From: Sphingopyxis sp. YR583 | Lineage (GTDB): Bacteria; Pseudomonadota; Alphaproteobacteria; Sphingomonadales; Sphingomonadaceae | Length of the DNA: 64,000 bases | Assembly: GCF_900108295.1 (NCBI RefSeq) | Contig: NZ_FNWK01000001.1 | Coordinates: 1,860,001-1,924,000, forward strand | Direction of reading: 5' to 3' | Part shown: positions 1 to 8,229 of the stretch, in pieces | Position numbering within the stretch: position 1 is the first letter of the stretch | Layout of the letters: each line of letters begins with the position of its first letter | The notes under the pieces: generated by a model | The model's database searches: none | What the model saw: the letters and a program-made list of their open reading frames with translations, nothing else | What the model was told of the DNA's origin: nothing | Translations under genes and position numbers: made by a program

Positions 1-569
1 ATCGGAATCACCTTCTCTTCGGCGCGGCGATAGAGCAGGCTGTATTGCGGCTGGCTCGACACGAATTTGACCGACGGCGGGGCGAGCGCGAGCGCCGCCG
101 CGATCTGGTCCGGTGACCATTCCGAAAAGCCGATCGCGCGCGCCTTGCCGCTGCGCACGACCTCGCTCAAGGCTTCCATCGTCTCTTCCAGCGGCGTTTC
201 GGGGTCGTAACGGTGGCATTGGTAGAGATCGACATAGTCGGTACGCAGGCGCGCGAGGCTCGCGTCGATCTGCTTCGCGACTTGGCTCCTCGACAGGCCG
301 CGGTCGCTCTCGGTCATCGGGAAGAAGAGCTTGGTCGCGAGGACATAGCTATCGCGCGGCCGGTCCTTCAGCACATCGCCCAGAAAAGACTCCGCCGCGC
401 CGCGACCGTAGATGTTCGCGGTGTCGATGAAATTGATCCCGACGTCGAACGCCGCATCGACGCACGCACGCCCTGCGCTGTCGTCGACCCCCGCGCCATA
501 GGTCAGCCAGCTGCCGAGGCAGATGGTGGAAACGTTGATGCCGCTGTCGCCAAGGTCACGATATTGCAT
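1..569 (-). CDS. aldo/keto reductase, 3' part cut by window edge
   Basis: NAD(P)H-dependent carbonyl reductase of the aldo/keto reductase fold. The N-terminal 189 or so residues are present and the frame runs off the left edge without a stop. Visible family features are the opening MQYRDLGDSGINVSTICLGS, the DTANIYGRGAAESFLG segment with the catalytic Asp and Tyr, a Lys in LATKLFFP and a His in YQCHRYD. ATG is at 567-569, 12 bases after the SDR stop, so it is the last visible gene of the minus-strand catabolic run. It belongs to the YajO/Tas-like group. The substrate is unknown. Confidence 0.9.
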   Translation of the reverse strand, partial: MQYRDLGDSGINVSTICLGSWLTYGAGVDDSAGRACVDAAFDVGINFIDTANIYGRGAAESFLGDVLKDRPRDSYVLATKLFFPMTESDRGLSRSQVAKQIDASLARLRTDYVDLYQCHRYDPETPLEETMEALSEVVRSGKARAIGFSEWSPDQIAAALALAPPSVKFVSSQPQYSLLYRRAEEKVIP

Positions 570-581
570 GGGCTTGCTCCG

Positions 582-1388
582 TCAGTGCGAGGTCTGGCCC
601 AGCAATTGACGCGTCACCGGGTGCGAGCTGGTGAGTCCGCCGTCGACCGCTATGGCCTGACCGTTGACATAGCTCGCCTGGTCGCTTGCAAGGAAGAGGG
701 CAACATTCGCCAGTTCCTCGGGCTGGGCGGCGCGGCGCAGCGGATTGAGCTGGCCGAGCTTGTGCGTGACCTCTTTCGCCTTGGCATAATCGAAGGTCGG
801 TTTGGTCATTCCCGTTTCGGTGAGGCCGGGGCACACCGCGTTGACGCGCACGCCGCTCGTCGACAGCTGTTGCGCCGCGACCTTGGCGAGGTTGATCACC
901 CCAGCCTTCGACGCCGAATAGGCGCCCGGGCCGGCGCCCGAATTCAAGCCGGCGACACTCGCGGTGAGCACGATCGCGCCGCCGCGACCCTGATCGACCA
1001 TCGCTTTGCCGGCATGTTTCACCATCAGCGCCGGGCCGATCAGATTGACGCGCAGCGTCTCGGCCCAGGCGGCCGGGTCGAAATCGAAGATGCCGCCCAT
1101 GTCGCCGATGATTCCGGCGTTGGCGAAGGCGACGTCGAGCGCGCCATAAGTGTCCTTTGCGGCCGCGACCAACGATATGACATCGGCTTCGACGCCCGCG
1201 TCGATTTCGAGCGCGACGGCGTCGCCCCCGGCATCCTTCACCAGCCTGGCGGTCTCGTGCACCGCCGCCGTCTTGTCGCCGATGACGAGCTTCGCGCCCT
1301 CGGCGGCAAAGCGCAGCGCGCTCGCGCGGCCGATGCCGCTGCCGGCGCCCGTGATAATCGCAACCTTGCCGTCCAATGCGCCCATCAT
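582..1388 (-). CDS. SDR family NAD(P)-dependent oxidoreductase
   Basis: Classical short-chain dehydrogenase of about 268 residues. It has the cofactor motif TGAGSGIG near the N-terminus, an NAG motif (FANAGIIG), the active-site YSASK and a C-terminal VDGG. The chosen start is one of two adjacent ATG codons (1386-1388 or 1383-1385) that overlap the stop of the upstream SDR. A more upstream in-frame ATG would add a basic, non-family extension inside the neighbour. It probably oxidises a hydroxyacyl or alcohol intermediate of the surrounding catabolic pathway. The substrate cannot be read from sequence. Confidence 0.92.
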   Translation of the reverse strand: MMGALDGKVAIITGAGSGIGRASALRFAAEGAKLVIGDKTAAVHETARLVKDAGGDAVALEIDAGVEADVISLVAAAKDTYGALDVAFANAGIIGDMGGIFDFDPAAWAETLRVNLIGPALMVKHAGKAMVDQGRGGAIVLTASVAGLNSGAGPGAYSASKAGVINLAKVAAQQLSTSGVRVNAVCPGLTETGMTKPTFDYAKAKEVTHKLGQLNPLRRAAQPEELANVALFLASDQASYVNGQAIAVDGGLTSSHPVTRQLLGQTSH

Positions 1389-2161
1389 GCGCCTCCCGAA
1401 ATCGTGGCTCCGCCATCGCACACGATGGTCTGGCCGGTGGTGAATGCCCCCGCCTTGCTGGCGAGAAAGACTGCGGCGCCCGCAATCTCGTGCGGCTCGC
1501 CGATACGCTTCAGCGTCGATGCCGCGGTCGATCGCCGCAGATTTTCTTCATTTTCCCACAGCGCGCGCGCCATGTCGGTGCGGATGAGGCCGGGCGCGAT
1601 GCAGTTGACGCGCACGCCGCGCGGGCCGAATTCGACCGAGAAATTGCGCGCGACCTGCATGTCGGCGGCTTTCGAAATCCCGTAAGCGCCGATGATCGGC
1701 GATCCCTTGAGCCCGCCGATCGAACTGATGATTATGATCGACCCTTCGCCGCGTTCGAGCATTTCGGGCGCGACCATCGCGATCAGCCAGTGGTTGGACA
1801 GGATATTATTGTCCATGATCTTGCGGAACTGATCGTCGCTGATCCCGAGGCCGGGGCCATAATAGGGGTTCGATGCGGCGTTGCAGACGAGCGTGGTGAT
1901 CTTGCCGAACGCGGCGCGCGTCTCGTCGACGAGGTTCTGAAGATCGTCCTTCGACGAGATGTTCGCCGCGACGGCGATCGCGGTGCCCTCACCGAAGCGC
2001 GCATTGATCTCGGCCGCGGTGGCTTCGCAGGCGTCCTGCTTGCGGCTCGAGATCACGACCTTCGCGCCCTGTTCGGCCATGGCTTCTGCCGTGGCCTTGC
2101 CGATGCCGCGCGACGATCCGGTGATCAGCGCGACCTGGCCCGCCATGTCGAACAGGCTCAC
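1385..2161 (-). CDS. SDR family oxidoreductase
   Basis: Short-chain dehydrogenase of 258 residues. It shows TGSSRGIG (cofactor binding), CNAAS, the YGISK active site and a CDGG end. The start is GTG at 2159-2161, forming a GTGA overlap with the stop of the kinase gene upstream, so the two are probably translationally coupled. It resembles 3-oxoacyl-ACP-reductase-like catabolic SDRs. It is part of the minus-strand run that also holds an acyl-CoA dehydrogenase and an alcohol dehydrogenase. Confidence 0.92.
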   Translation of the reverse strand: MSLFDMAGQVALITGSSRGIGKATAEAMAEQGAKVVISSRKQDACEATAAEINARFGEGTAIAVAANISSKDDLQNLVDETRAAFGKITTLVCNAASNPYYGPGLGISDDQFRKIMDNNILSNHWLIAMVAPEMLERGEGSIIIISSIGGLKGSPIIGAYGISKAADMQVARNFSVEFGPRGVRVNCIAPGLIRTDMARALWENEENLRRSTAASTLKRIGEPHEIAGAAVFLASKAGAFTTGQTIVCDGGATISGGA

Positions 2162-3231
2162 GCGCCCGCTTTCTTCGCGAAGTCCCAGGCCTTTTGCGCC
2201 AGCGGCAGGACACGTTCGGACATTTCCTTCGCATGGCTCGACGAGGCGGTGCCGTCGATGACGCGCTTCTTGATGCCCTGCATGATGCCCGCGAGGCGGA
2301 AGAAATTATAGGCGAAATACCAGTTCATGTCGGGCACGCCGTCGCGGCCGGTCGCCTGGCAATAACGTTCGACGACTTCGTCGAGCTCGGGAATGCCCAG
2401 CGCCTTGCGGTCGAGGTCCATGACCCCCGAACGGCCGCCATTCTCGGTCACCCACGCCATCGCCACATAAGTGAAATCGGCGAGCGGATCGCCGAGCGTC
2501 GACAGTTCCCAGTCGAGCACCGCGAGCACTTCGGGGCGGTCTTTCGCAAAGATCATATTGTCGATGCGATAATCGCCATGGACGACGCTGGTGCGCGTCT
2601 GTTCGGGCAAGGTCGCGGTCAGCCAGGTGATCAGCTGTTCCATCTCGTCCATCGTCTCGGTTTCCGAGAGGCGGTACTGCTTGGTCCAGCGATCGACCTG
2701 GCGGCCGAAATAATTGCCCGGCTTGCCGAAGTCCGACAGGCCGGCGGCGTCGATATCGACGCTGTGCAATGCGGCGAGCGTGTCGATCATCGCGTCATAG
2801 GTGGCGCGGCGGTTCTCGGGCGTCGATCCCGGCATCGATCCGTCCCAGATCGTCTGTCCATCGACCATGCCCATGACATAGAACCAGCTGCCGACGACGC
2901 TGTCGTCGGTGCAAAGCCCATATTGGCGCGCCACGGGGAAGCCGGTCTTGTGGAGGCCCGCCTGCACCTTATACTCGCGGTCGACCGCGTGCGCCGAGGG
3001 GAGCAACTGGCCGAACGGCTTGCGCCGCAGCACATAATTACCCGACGGTGCGCTGATCTTGTAGGTCGGGTTCGACTGGCCGCCGGCGAACTTGCCTTGC
3101 GTCAGCGGGCCCTTAAAGCCTTCGACATTGGCTTCCATCCATGCGGTGAGCTTCGCTTCGTCGAGCAGGTCGGCGCCCTCGGGCGCGACGGTGCCGCTGA
3201 ACAGCTTCTGCGCGTCCATTGCCGTCGTCAT
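2158..3231 (-). CDS. APH-family phosphotransferase, ACAD10/11 N-domain or LvaA type
   Basis: Kinase-like protein of about 357 residues. It has the protein-kinase-like N-lobe (GGQSNPTYKI, then YVLRRKP with the ATP Lys), the catalytic loop VVHGDYRIDNMIF and VLDWELSTLGDPLADF as the metal-binding Asp segment. This subfamily is the one fused to acyl-CoA dehydrogenase in ACAD10/ACAD11 and found as LvaA in levulinate catabolism, where it phosphorylates 4-hydroxyacyl-CoA. The start ATG (3229-3231) overlaps the ADH stop (ATGA). A second ATG lies four codons later. Because an ACAD10/11-like dehydrogenase is two genes upstream, I infer the 4-hydroxyacyl-CoA kinase role. Antibiotic resistance is unlikely. 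Confidence 0.88.
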   Translation of the reverse strand: MTTAMDAQKLFSGTVAPEGADLLDEAKLTAWMEANVEGFKGPLTQGKFAGGQSNPTYKISAPSGNYVLRRKPFGQLLPSAHAVDREYKVQAGLHKTGFPVARQYGLCTDDSVVGSWFYVMGMVDGQTIWDGSMPGSTPENRRATYDAMIDTLAALHSVDIDAAGLSDFGKPGNYFGRQVDRWTKQYRLSETETMDEMEQLITWLTATLPEQTRTSVVHGDYRIDNMIFAKDRPEVLAVLDWELSTLGDPLADFTYVAMAWVTENGGRSGVMDLDRKALGIPELDEVVERYCQATGRDGVPDMNWYFAYNFFRLAGIMQGIKKRVIDGTASSSHAKEMSERVLPLAQKAWDFAKKAGA

Positions 3232-4319
3232 TGGTCGAACACGATGACCGACCGTGCGGCATCGCCCTTTCGCATCTTGTCGAAACCTTCGTTGACCTTG
3301 GCGAGCGGGATCGTCTCGGCGACGATCGAGTCGAGGTCGAGCAGGCCGCGCAGGTAGAAGTCGACGAGGCGCGGGATGTCGACGGGGAAGCGGTTGCCGC
3401 CCATGATCGCGCCCTGCAATTTCTTGCCCGAAAGCAGATCCATCGCGGACAGGCCGACCTTTTCGGAGAGCGGCATCATGCCGAGGATCGTCGCGGTGCC
3501 GCCGCGGCGGAGCGAGGCGACCGCGAGGCTGGCCGATGCCGGGCGGCCGACGGCTTCGATTGCATGATCGACCCCGCCCTTCGTCAACTCGACGATCTGC
3601 TTCGCCGCATCGTCGGCCAGCGCGTCGACGACGTCGGTTGCGCCCAGCTTCTTCGCGAGTTCGCGCTTCTCGGGTACCGGGTCTGCGGCGATGATGCGCC
3701 CGGCGCCCGCGATCTTCGCCGCGTTGATCGTCGCGAGTCCGACGCCGCCGCAGCCGACCACCGCGACGGTCTCGCCCGGCGTCACCTTGCACGCGTTGAA
3801 GATCGTTCCCGCGCCGGTTGTCACGGCGCAGCCGATGACGGCGGCGCGGTCGAGCGGCATGTCAGGATCGATGCGCACGCAGGCATGTTCGTGGATCAGC
3901 ATCGTTTCGGAAAAGGCGCTGAGGTTCAGCATCTGGTTGACGATGCTGCCGTCGGGGCGCGTGATGCGCGGTGCCGATCCGGCGGCACGGCGGGTGTCGC
4001 CGCCCATGCACAGCGACATGCGGCCGCTGACACAGAATTCGCAGTGACCGCAGAAGGCGGAGAGGCAGGTGACGACCGCATCGCCGACTTTCACCGTGCG
4101 CACTTCGCTGCCGACCGCCTCGACGATGCCCGCGGCTTCATGGCCGGGAATCGCCGGCAGGGGATGCGGATAGGCGCCATCGATGAAATGCAGGTCCGAA
4201 TGGCAGAGCCCGCACGCGGCGGTGCGAATGCGCACCTCGTGCGGGCCGCAGTCGGCAACGACGACGTCTTCGATCGACAGCGGCTTGCCCGGCTCGATCA
4301 GAATCGCGGCTTTGGTCAC
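3228..4319 (-). CDS. zinc-dependent alcohol dehydrogenase (MDR superfamily)
   Basis: Medium-chain dehydrogenase of 363 residues. Catalytic zinc ligands are likely C39 (GLCHSD) and H60/E61 (PGHEAAG). The structural zinc cluster is C90, C93, C96 and C104. The Rossmann motif is VAVVGCGGVG. The full family length is present. It ends in an ATGA overlap with the kinase gene and starts 23 bases after the acyl-CoA dehydrogenase stop. It resembles the class III or NDMA-type branch of zinc ADHs that act on primary alcohols or hydroxyacyl compounds. The true substrate is unknown. Confidence 0.93.
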   Translation of the reverse strand: MTKAAILIEPGKPLSIEDVVVADCGPHEVRIRTAACGLCHSDLHFIDGAYPHPLPAIPGHEAAGIVEAVGSEVRTVKVGDAVVTCLSAFCGHCEFCVSGRMSLCMGGDTRRAAGSAPRITRPDGSIVNQMLNLSAFSETMLIHEHACVRIDPDMPLDRAAVIGCAVTTGAGTIFNACKVTPGETVAVVGCGGVGLATINAAKIAGAGRIIAADPVPEKRELAKKLGATDVVDALADDAAKQIVELTKGGVDHAIEAVGRPASASLAVASLRRGGTATILGMMPLSEKVGLSAMDLLSGKKLQGAIMGGNRFPVDIPRLVDFYLRGLLDLDSIVAETIPLAKVNEGFDKMRKGDAARSVIVFDQ

Positions 4320-4342
4320 AATTGCTCTCCGGTTTTCAGGTT

Positions 4343-5632
4343 TTAACGCGAAACGCCGATGTCGCCCGACGAAAAGCCGGGCTCGCTCGCTTCGCTATGC
4401 TTGGCGAATTCGATCCGCGCGATCGCACGCTCATGGACTTCGTCGGGACCGTCGGCGAGACGCAAGGTCCGTTGATGCGCATAAGCCTTGGCCAGGCCAT
4501 AATCCTCGGACACGCCGCCGCCGCCATGCGCCTGGATCGCATCGTCGATGATCTTCAGCGCCATGTTCGGCGCCTGCACCTTGATCATCGCGATCTCGGC
4601 TGCGGCGGTCTTGTTACCGACCTTGTCCATCATGTCTGCCGCCTTGAGGCAGAGCAGGCGCGTCATCTCGATATCGATGCGGGCGCGCGCCAGGCGATGT
4701 TCCCAGATGCTGTATTCGGCGACCTTCTTGCCGAAGGCGACGCGCGACTGAAGCCGTTTCGCCATCTTGGCGATCGCTTCTTCGGCGACGCCGATCGTGC
4801 GCATGCAGTGATGGATGCGGCCCGGGCCGAGGCGGCCCTGCGCGATCTCGAAGCCGCGGCCTTCGCCGAGCAGCATCGCTTCCTCGGCGTTGACGCGCAC
4901 GTCCTTCAGCTCGATTTCCATATGGCCGTGCGGCGCGTCGTCATAGCCGAAGACGGGCAGGTGGCGCAGGATGGTCACGCCGGGTGCGTCGAGCGGCATC
5001 AATACCATCGACTGCTGCGCGTGGCGCTTGGCGGCAAAGTCGGTCTTGCCCATCACGATCGCGATCTCGCAGCGCGGATCGCCCGCGCCCGACGACCACC
5101 ATTTGGTGCCGTTGATGACATAATCGTCGCCGTCGCGCTCGATGCGCGTTTCGATGTTCGTCGCGTCGGAAGACGCCACGCGCGGTTCGGTCATCAGGAA
5201 CGCCGAACGGATTTCGCCATTCATCAGGCGGCCGAGATATTTGTCCTTCTGCGCGCGGGTGCCGTAACGGTGAAACACCTCCATATTGCCGGTATCGGGC
5301 GCCGAGCAGTTGAACACCTCGCTGGCAAAGCCGACGCGGCCCATTTCCTCGGCGCACAGCGCATATTCGAGGTTGGTGAGGCCGGGGCCTTCGAATTCGA
5401 AACTATCTTCGACATGATGGTGCGCGGCCGACTTGGGCGGCATGAACAGGTTCCAGATGCCGGCCTCTTTCGCCTCGGCCTTCAGATCCTCGACGACCTG
5501 GATGACCTTCCAGCGATCGCCGGCCTTGTCCTGCTCGTTATAGGTCGGGACCGCGGGGCGAACCTTGCGCTCGATGAAATCGCGGACCCGGTCGCGCCAA
5601 TAGACCTGCCGGTCGGTGAGATCGAAGTCCAT
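4343..5632 (-). CDS. acyl-CoA dehydrogenase, ACAD10/ACAD11 (LvaC-like) type
   Basis: Flavoprotein dehydrogenase of 429 residues. Segments such as [46 protein letters not shown] and [18 protein letters not shown] match the dehydrogenase domain of ACAD10/ACAD11 as I remember it. In that branch the enzyme acts with an APH-type kinase to turn 4-hydroxyacyl-CoA into enoyl-CoA through a phosphorylated intermediate. The kinase gene lies two genes downstream (2158-3231). A 16-base inverted repeat, a likely operator, ends 32 bases... in fact it lies at 5649-5664, 17 bases upstream of the ATG. The family call is strong. The exact reaction is inferred. Confidence 0.93.
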   Translation of the reverse strand: MDFDLTDRQVYWRDRVRDFIERKVRPAVPTYNEQDKAGDRWKVIQVVEDLKAEAKEAGIWNLFMPPKSAAHHHVEDSFEFEGPGLTNLEYALCAEEMGRVGFASEVFNCSAPDTGNMEVFHRYGTRAQKDKYLGRLMNGEIRSAFLMTEPRVASSDATNIETRIERDGDDYVINGTKWWSSGAGDPRCEIAIVMGKTDFAAKRHAQQSMVLMPLDAPGVTILRHLPVFGYDDAPHGHMEIELKDVRVNAEEAMLLGEGRGFEIAQGRLGPGRIHHCMRTIGVAEEAIAKMAKRLQSRVAFGKKVAEYSIWEHRLARARIDIEMTRLLCLKAADMMDKVGNKTAAAEIAMIKVQAPNMALKIIDDAIQAHGGGGVSEDYGLAKAYAHQRTLRLADGPDEVHERAIARIEFAKHSEASEPGFSSGDIGVSR

Positions 5633-5648
5633 CTGCGCTTCCTTTCCC

Positions 5649-5664
5649 TTTACGTTTACGTAAA
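5649..5664. promoter_or_regulatory. inverted repeat TTTACG-N4-CGTAAA, candidate operator
   Basis: TTTACGTTTACGTAAA has perfect 6-base arms around a 4-base spacer, 17 bases upstream of the acyl-CoA dehydrogenase start. The same architecture recurs at 8168-8183 before the second acyl-CoA dehydrogenase operon. It resembles, from memory, the symmetric sites of MerR-family LiuR-type regulators of fatty acid and branched-chain catabolism. No regulator gene is in the window. Confidence 0.55.
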
Positions 5665-5742
5665 CCCTTGGACCGATTCGTCGGCCTTGCCAAGTCCTGC
5701 GGGCCCAAAATTACATCATCCTGCCGATTGGCGACATGATCG

Positions 5743-7203
5743 TTACGGATGTGCCCCGCTGGCGTCAGGTTCGGCGCGCGCCGTGTCGTCTAGCAGCGCC
5801 AGCCGCGCTTCATGATCGGCGCGCGAGATCGGGAATCGGCGCATCACGATCAGGCCGATCGTCCCGATGATCGCGATCGCCAGCGCATAGCCCGAGGCGA
5901 GGCTGGTGAGCACCTCATCGCCGACCTCGCCGGGTTTCGCGGCGGCAGGAAAGGCCGCGAAGGACAATATCTGTCCGGCAAGGAAGATGCCGACGCCCGT
6001 CGCGCATTTCTGCATGAAGAAATAGCCGGCGAAGAACAGCCCTTCGGACCGGCGGCCGGTCTCGCCCTGCGATGCCTCGACGACGTCGGCCATCATCGAC
6101 GAGGAGAGGATCATCAGGATGATCGAGAAAGTGTTGCCGATGAAGACCATCGCAAAAAAGGCCGCGACGCTCGGCTTGCCCGGCAGGCCGGGGAAGACAT
6201 CCTGAATCCACATCAGATACATGCCACTGTTGACGAGCAACGCGATTGCACCGGCGAGGATCGCCCCGCCCTTCTTGCCGAGCTTCGCCGACAGCGGCGC
6301 GACGAGCAGGAAGGCGGCGATCATCGTCCCGAACAACAGGAAGACATAGAGGCTCATCTCCGCGCCGGTCAGCCGCCAGAAAAAGCCAAGCAAATAGTTG
6401 GTCATCGAGAAAGTGATGCCCTGGTTGATGAAGGCGAACAGCGCGGCAAAGGTCAGCCACAGGAAAGCGCGGTTCGACAGCGTGTCGCGCATGTCGCGCA
6501 GGACATGGCTGAGCTTTGCGGTCGCTTTGGGCTGGTCGAGGTTCGACACCGCGATCCGGCTGTGCTGCCCCGCCGCCGACAGCATCACCGCGCCCGCCAT
6601 CAACAGCGCGCCGGTCAGCGCATAGGGGAAATAACCCGCAGGATCGACGAGTCCGAGCGCGCCGTTGAAGAAGACCGCATAGGCGAGCCAGAGGATCAGC
6701 AACCCGCCGCCCCAGCCGAACAGATAGCGATAGCGCATCACGACGGTGCGCTCGTCATAGTCCGACGAAAGCTCCGGCACGATCGCGACCGACGGCACCT
6801 CGCACATCGACACCAGCGACCGGACGATGATCGCAAAGCCGATCAGCCAGGCGATCGTCATCGCGTCGCTCATCGCGGGTGGTGACCACAGCAGCATCCA
6901 CGCGATTGCGAGCGGGATCGGCGCGAAATAGAGCCACGGCAGACGCCGGCCCCAGCGGCTGCGTGTGCGGTCGGTGAGTTCGCCGATCACCGGATCGACG
7001 AAGGCATCGGCGATCAGTGCAACCATGATTGCAAGCCCGACGATCCCCGCGTCGAGCCCGATGACCTGATTGTAGAAGAGCAGCAGGAAGGTCGAAAAGC
7101 CGTTGTCCTTGACGCCATAGGCGATGCTGCCGAGGCCGTGGGTGACCTTCAGCCAGACGGGCAGGCGTTCGGCTTTGGGGGCCGCGACGCTTGCCGCGCT
7201 CAC
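5743..7203 (-). CDS. MFS transporter, GPH (glycoside-pentoside-hexuronide) type
   Basis: Integral membrane symporter of about 486 residues with roughly 12 hydrophobic segments. It belongs to the GPH or MelB-like group: LGSIAYGVKDNGFSTFLLLF at the start, VIGELTDRTRSRWGRR between TM2 and TM3, and a late MMADVVEASQGETGRRSEGL segment. I chose GTG at 7201-7203, which forms a GTGA overlap with the preceding SDR. The longer in-frame ATG would add about 25 non-family residues. It is probably the importer for the compound degraded by the surrounding genes. The substrate is not evident. Confidence 0.9.
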   Translation of the reverse strand: MSAASVAAPKAERLPVWLKVTHGLGSIAYGVKDNGFSTFLLLFYNQVIGLDAGIVGLAIMVALIADAFVDPVIGELTDRTRSRWGRRLPWLYFAPIPLAIAWMLLWSPPAMSDAMTIAWLIGFAIIVRSLVSMCEVPSVAIVPELSSDYDERTVVMRYRYLFGWGGGLLILWLAYAVFFNGALGLVDPAGYFPYALTGALLMAGAVMLSAAGQHSRIAVSNLDQPKATAKLSHVLRDMRDTLSNRAFLWLTFAALFAFINQGITFSMTNYLLGFFWRLTGAEMSLYVFLLFGTMIAAFLLVAPLSAKLGKKGGAILAGAIALLVNSGMYLMWIQDVFPGLPGKPSVAAFFAMVFIGNTFSIILMILSSSMMADVVEASQGETGRRSEGLFFAGYFFMQKCATGVGIFLAGQILSFAAFPAAAKPGEVGDEVLTSLASGYALAIAIIGTIGLIVMRRFPISRADHEARLALLDDTARAEPDASGAHP

Positions 7204-8057
7204 GCGGAAGCTCCGGCTTTCGCCGCTTCCTCCATCGCGAGCAGGGCGTCGAACATGCCCGGCGTTTCCTTGTCCCACGCATGCCGCTGGCCGATCGTCA
7301 GCCCGCCGTCGACGAGCAGGTGCGTACCCGTCATGAAGCTTGATTCCTCGCTGGCGAGGTAAGCGACCGCATTGGCGATATCTTCGGGCTGGCCGCCGCG
7401 TGCAACGGGCTGCGCCTGCGCGCTCATCTGCGCGATCACCTCATTCGCCTGCGTCTTGAATTCGCCGGGCACGTCGAGCGACGCGGTGAAGATGTTGGTG
7501 TTGATGAAGCCGGGGCAGATGGCGTTCACGCGGATGCCATATTGCGCGAGGTCGGTCGCCGCGACTTTCGAGAGGTGCAGCACGCCCGCCTTTGCAACGG
7601 CATAGGCGATCGGCGAATAGCCCGCGCCGAGTGCCGCGACGCTCGCCGTATTGACGATCGACGCGCCCTTGCGTCCCTTCATGTGCGGTGCGGCATAGCG
7701 GATTCCCATCGCGACCGATTTCAGCACCAGATCCATCGTCCGGTCCCAGCCTTCGGGGCTGATCTCGTCGATCGGTGCGCGGTCACCGCCCGCCGCTGCG
7801 TTGTTGAAGACGATGTCGATCCCGCCCGCCTTCGCTGCAGCGGCGTTCATCAGTGCCTCGATATCAGCGGGCTTGGTCACGTCGCAGCGGATGAAGTCGA
7901 TCTTGCCGTTCGACTGCTCGGCGAGCGCGCGTCCGCCCGCTTCGTCGATGTCGGCGGCGAAGACATGAGCGCCCTCGCTCGCCAGTTTCAAAACCGATGC
8001 TTTGCCGATGCCCGACGCTGCGCCGGTGACGACGGCTACCTTGCCTGCGAATCGCAT
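7200..8057 (-). CDS. SDR family oxidoreductase
   Basis: Short-chain dehydrogenase of 285 residues with TGAASGIG, FNNAAAGG, the active-site YAVAK and VDGG near the end. A C-terminal extension (WDKETPGMFDALLAMEEAAK) goes beyond the usual 250-residue core. It is the first gene of the minus-strand run and faces the acyl-CoA dehydrogenase pair across a 172-base divergent promoter region. It is translationally coupled to the MFS gene by a GTGA overlap. Confidence 0.92.
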   Translation of the reverse strand: MRFAGKVAVVTGAASGIGKASVLKLASEGAHVFAADIDEAGGRALAEQSNGKIDFIRCDVTKPADIEALMNAAAAKAGGIDIVFNNAAAGGDRAPIDEISPEGWDRTMDLVLKSVAMGIRYAAPHMKGRKGASIVNTASVAALGAGYSPIAYAVAKAGVLHLSKVAATDLAQYGIRVNAICPGFINTNIFTASLDVPGEFKTQANEVIAQMSAQAQPVARGGQPEDIANAVAYLASEESSFMTGTHLLVDGGLTIGQRHAWDKETPGMFDALLAMEEAAKAGASA

Positions 8058-8133
8058 GACCCATTCTCCCGTTTTCTTTTGCCACTTAGCTTAGGCGCCA
8101 AAGGTGACGCGTCAACGGCGGTCAAACCGACGC

Positions 8134-8183
8134 TACGGCGCCGTAACGGCAGGTCGGTCCAACCAAGTTGACGCTTGCGTAAA
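8134..8183. promoter_or_regulatory. divergent control region with two palindromes
   Basis: Between divergent start codons at 8057 and 8230 lie a perfect 12-base palindrome TACGGCGCCGTA (8134-8145) and the inverted repeat TTGACG-CTTG-CGTAAA (8168-8183). The latter has the same layout as the site at 5649-5664. A further 10-base palindrome TGACGCGTCA sits at 8105-8114. The sites are well placed to control both catabolic arms. The second ends 46 bases before the plus-strand start codon. Confidence 0.5.
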
Positions 8184-8229
8184 GCGGCGAAGCGGACGTA
8201 GATTTGGCTGCAGAAGAGGAGCCAAAAGG

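Noticed and set aside
2158..3231. Aminoglycoside resistance reading of the APH-type kinase
   Set aside because: Sequence and operon context match the ACAD10/11 and LvaA branch, not antibiotic phosphotransferases.
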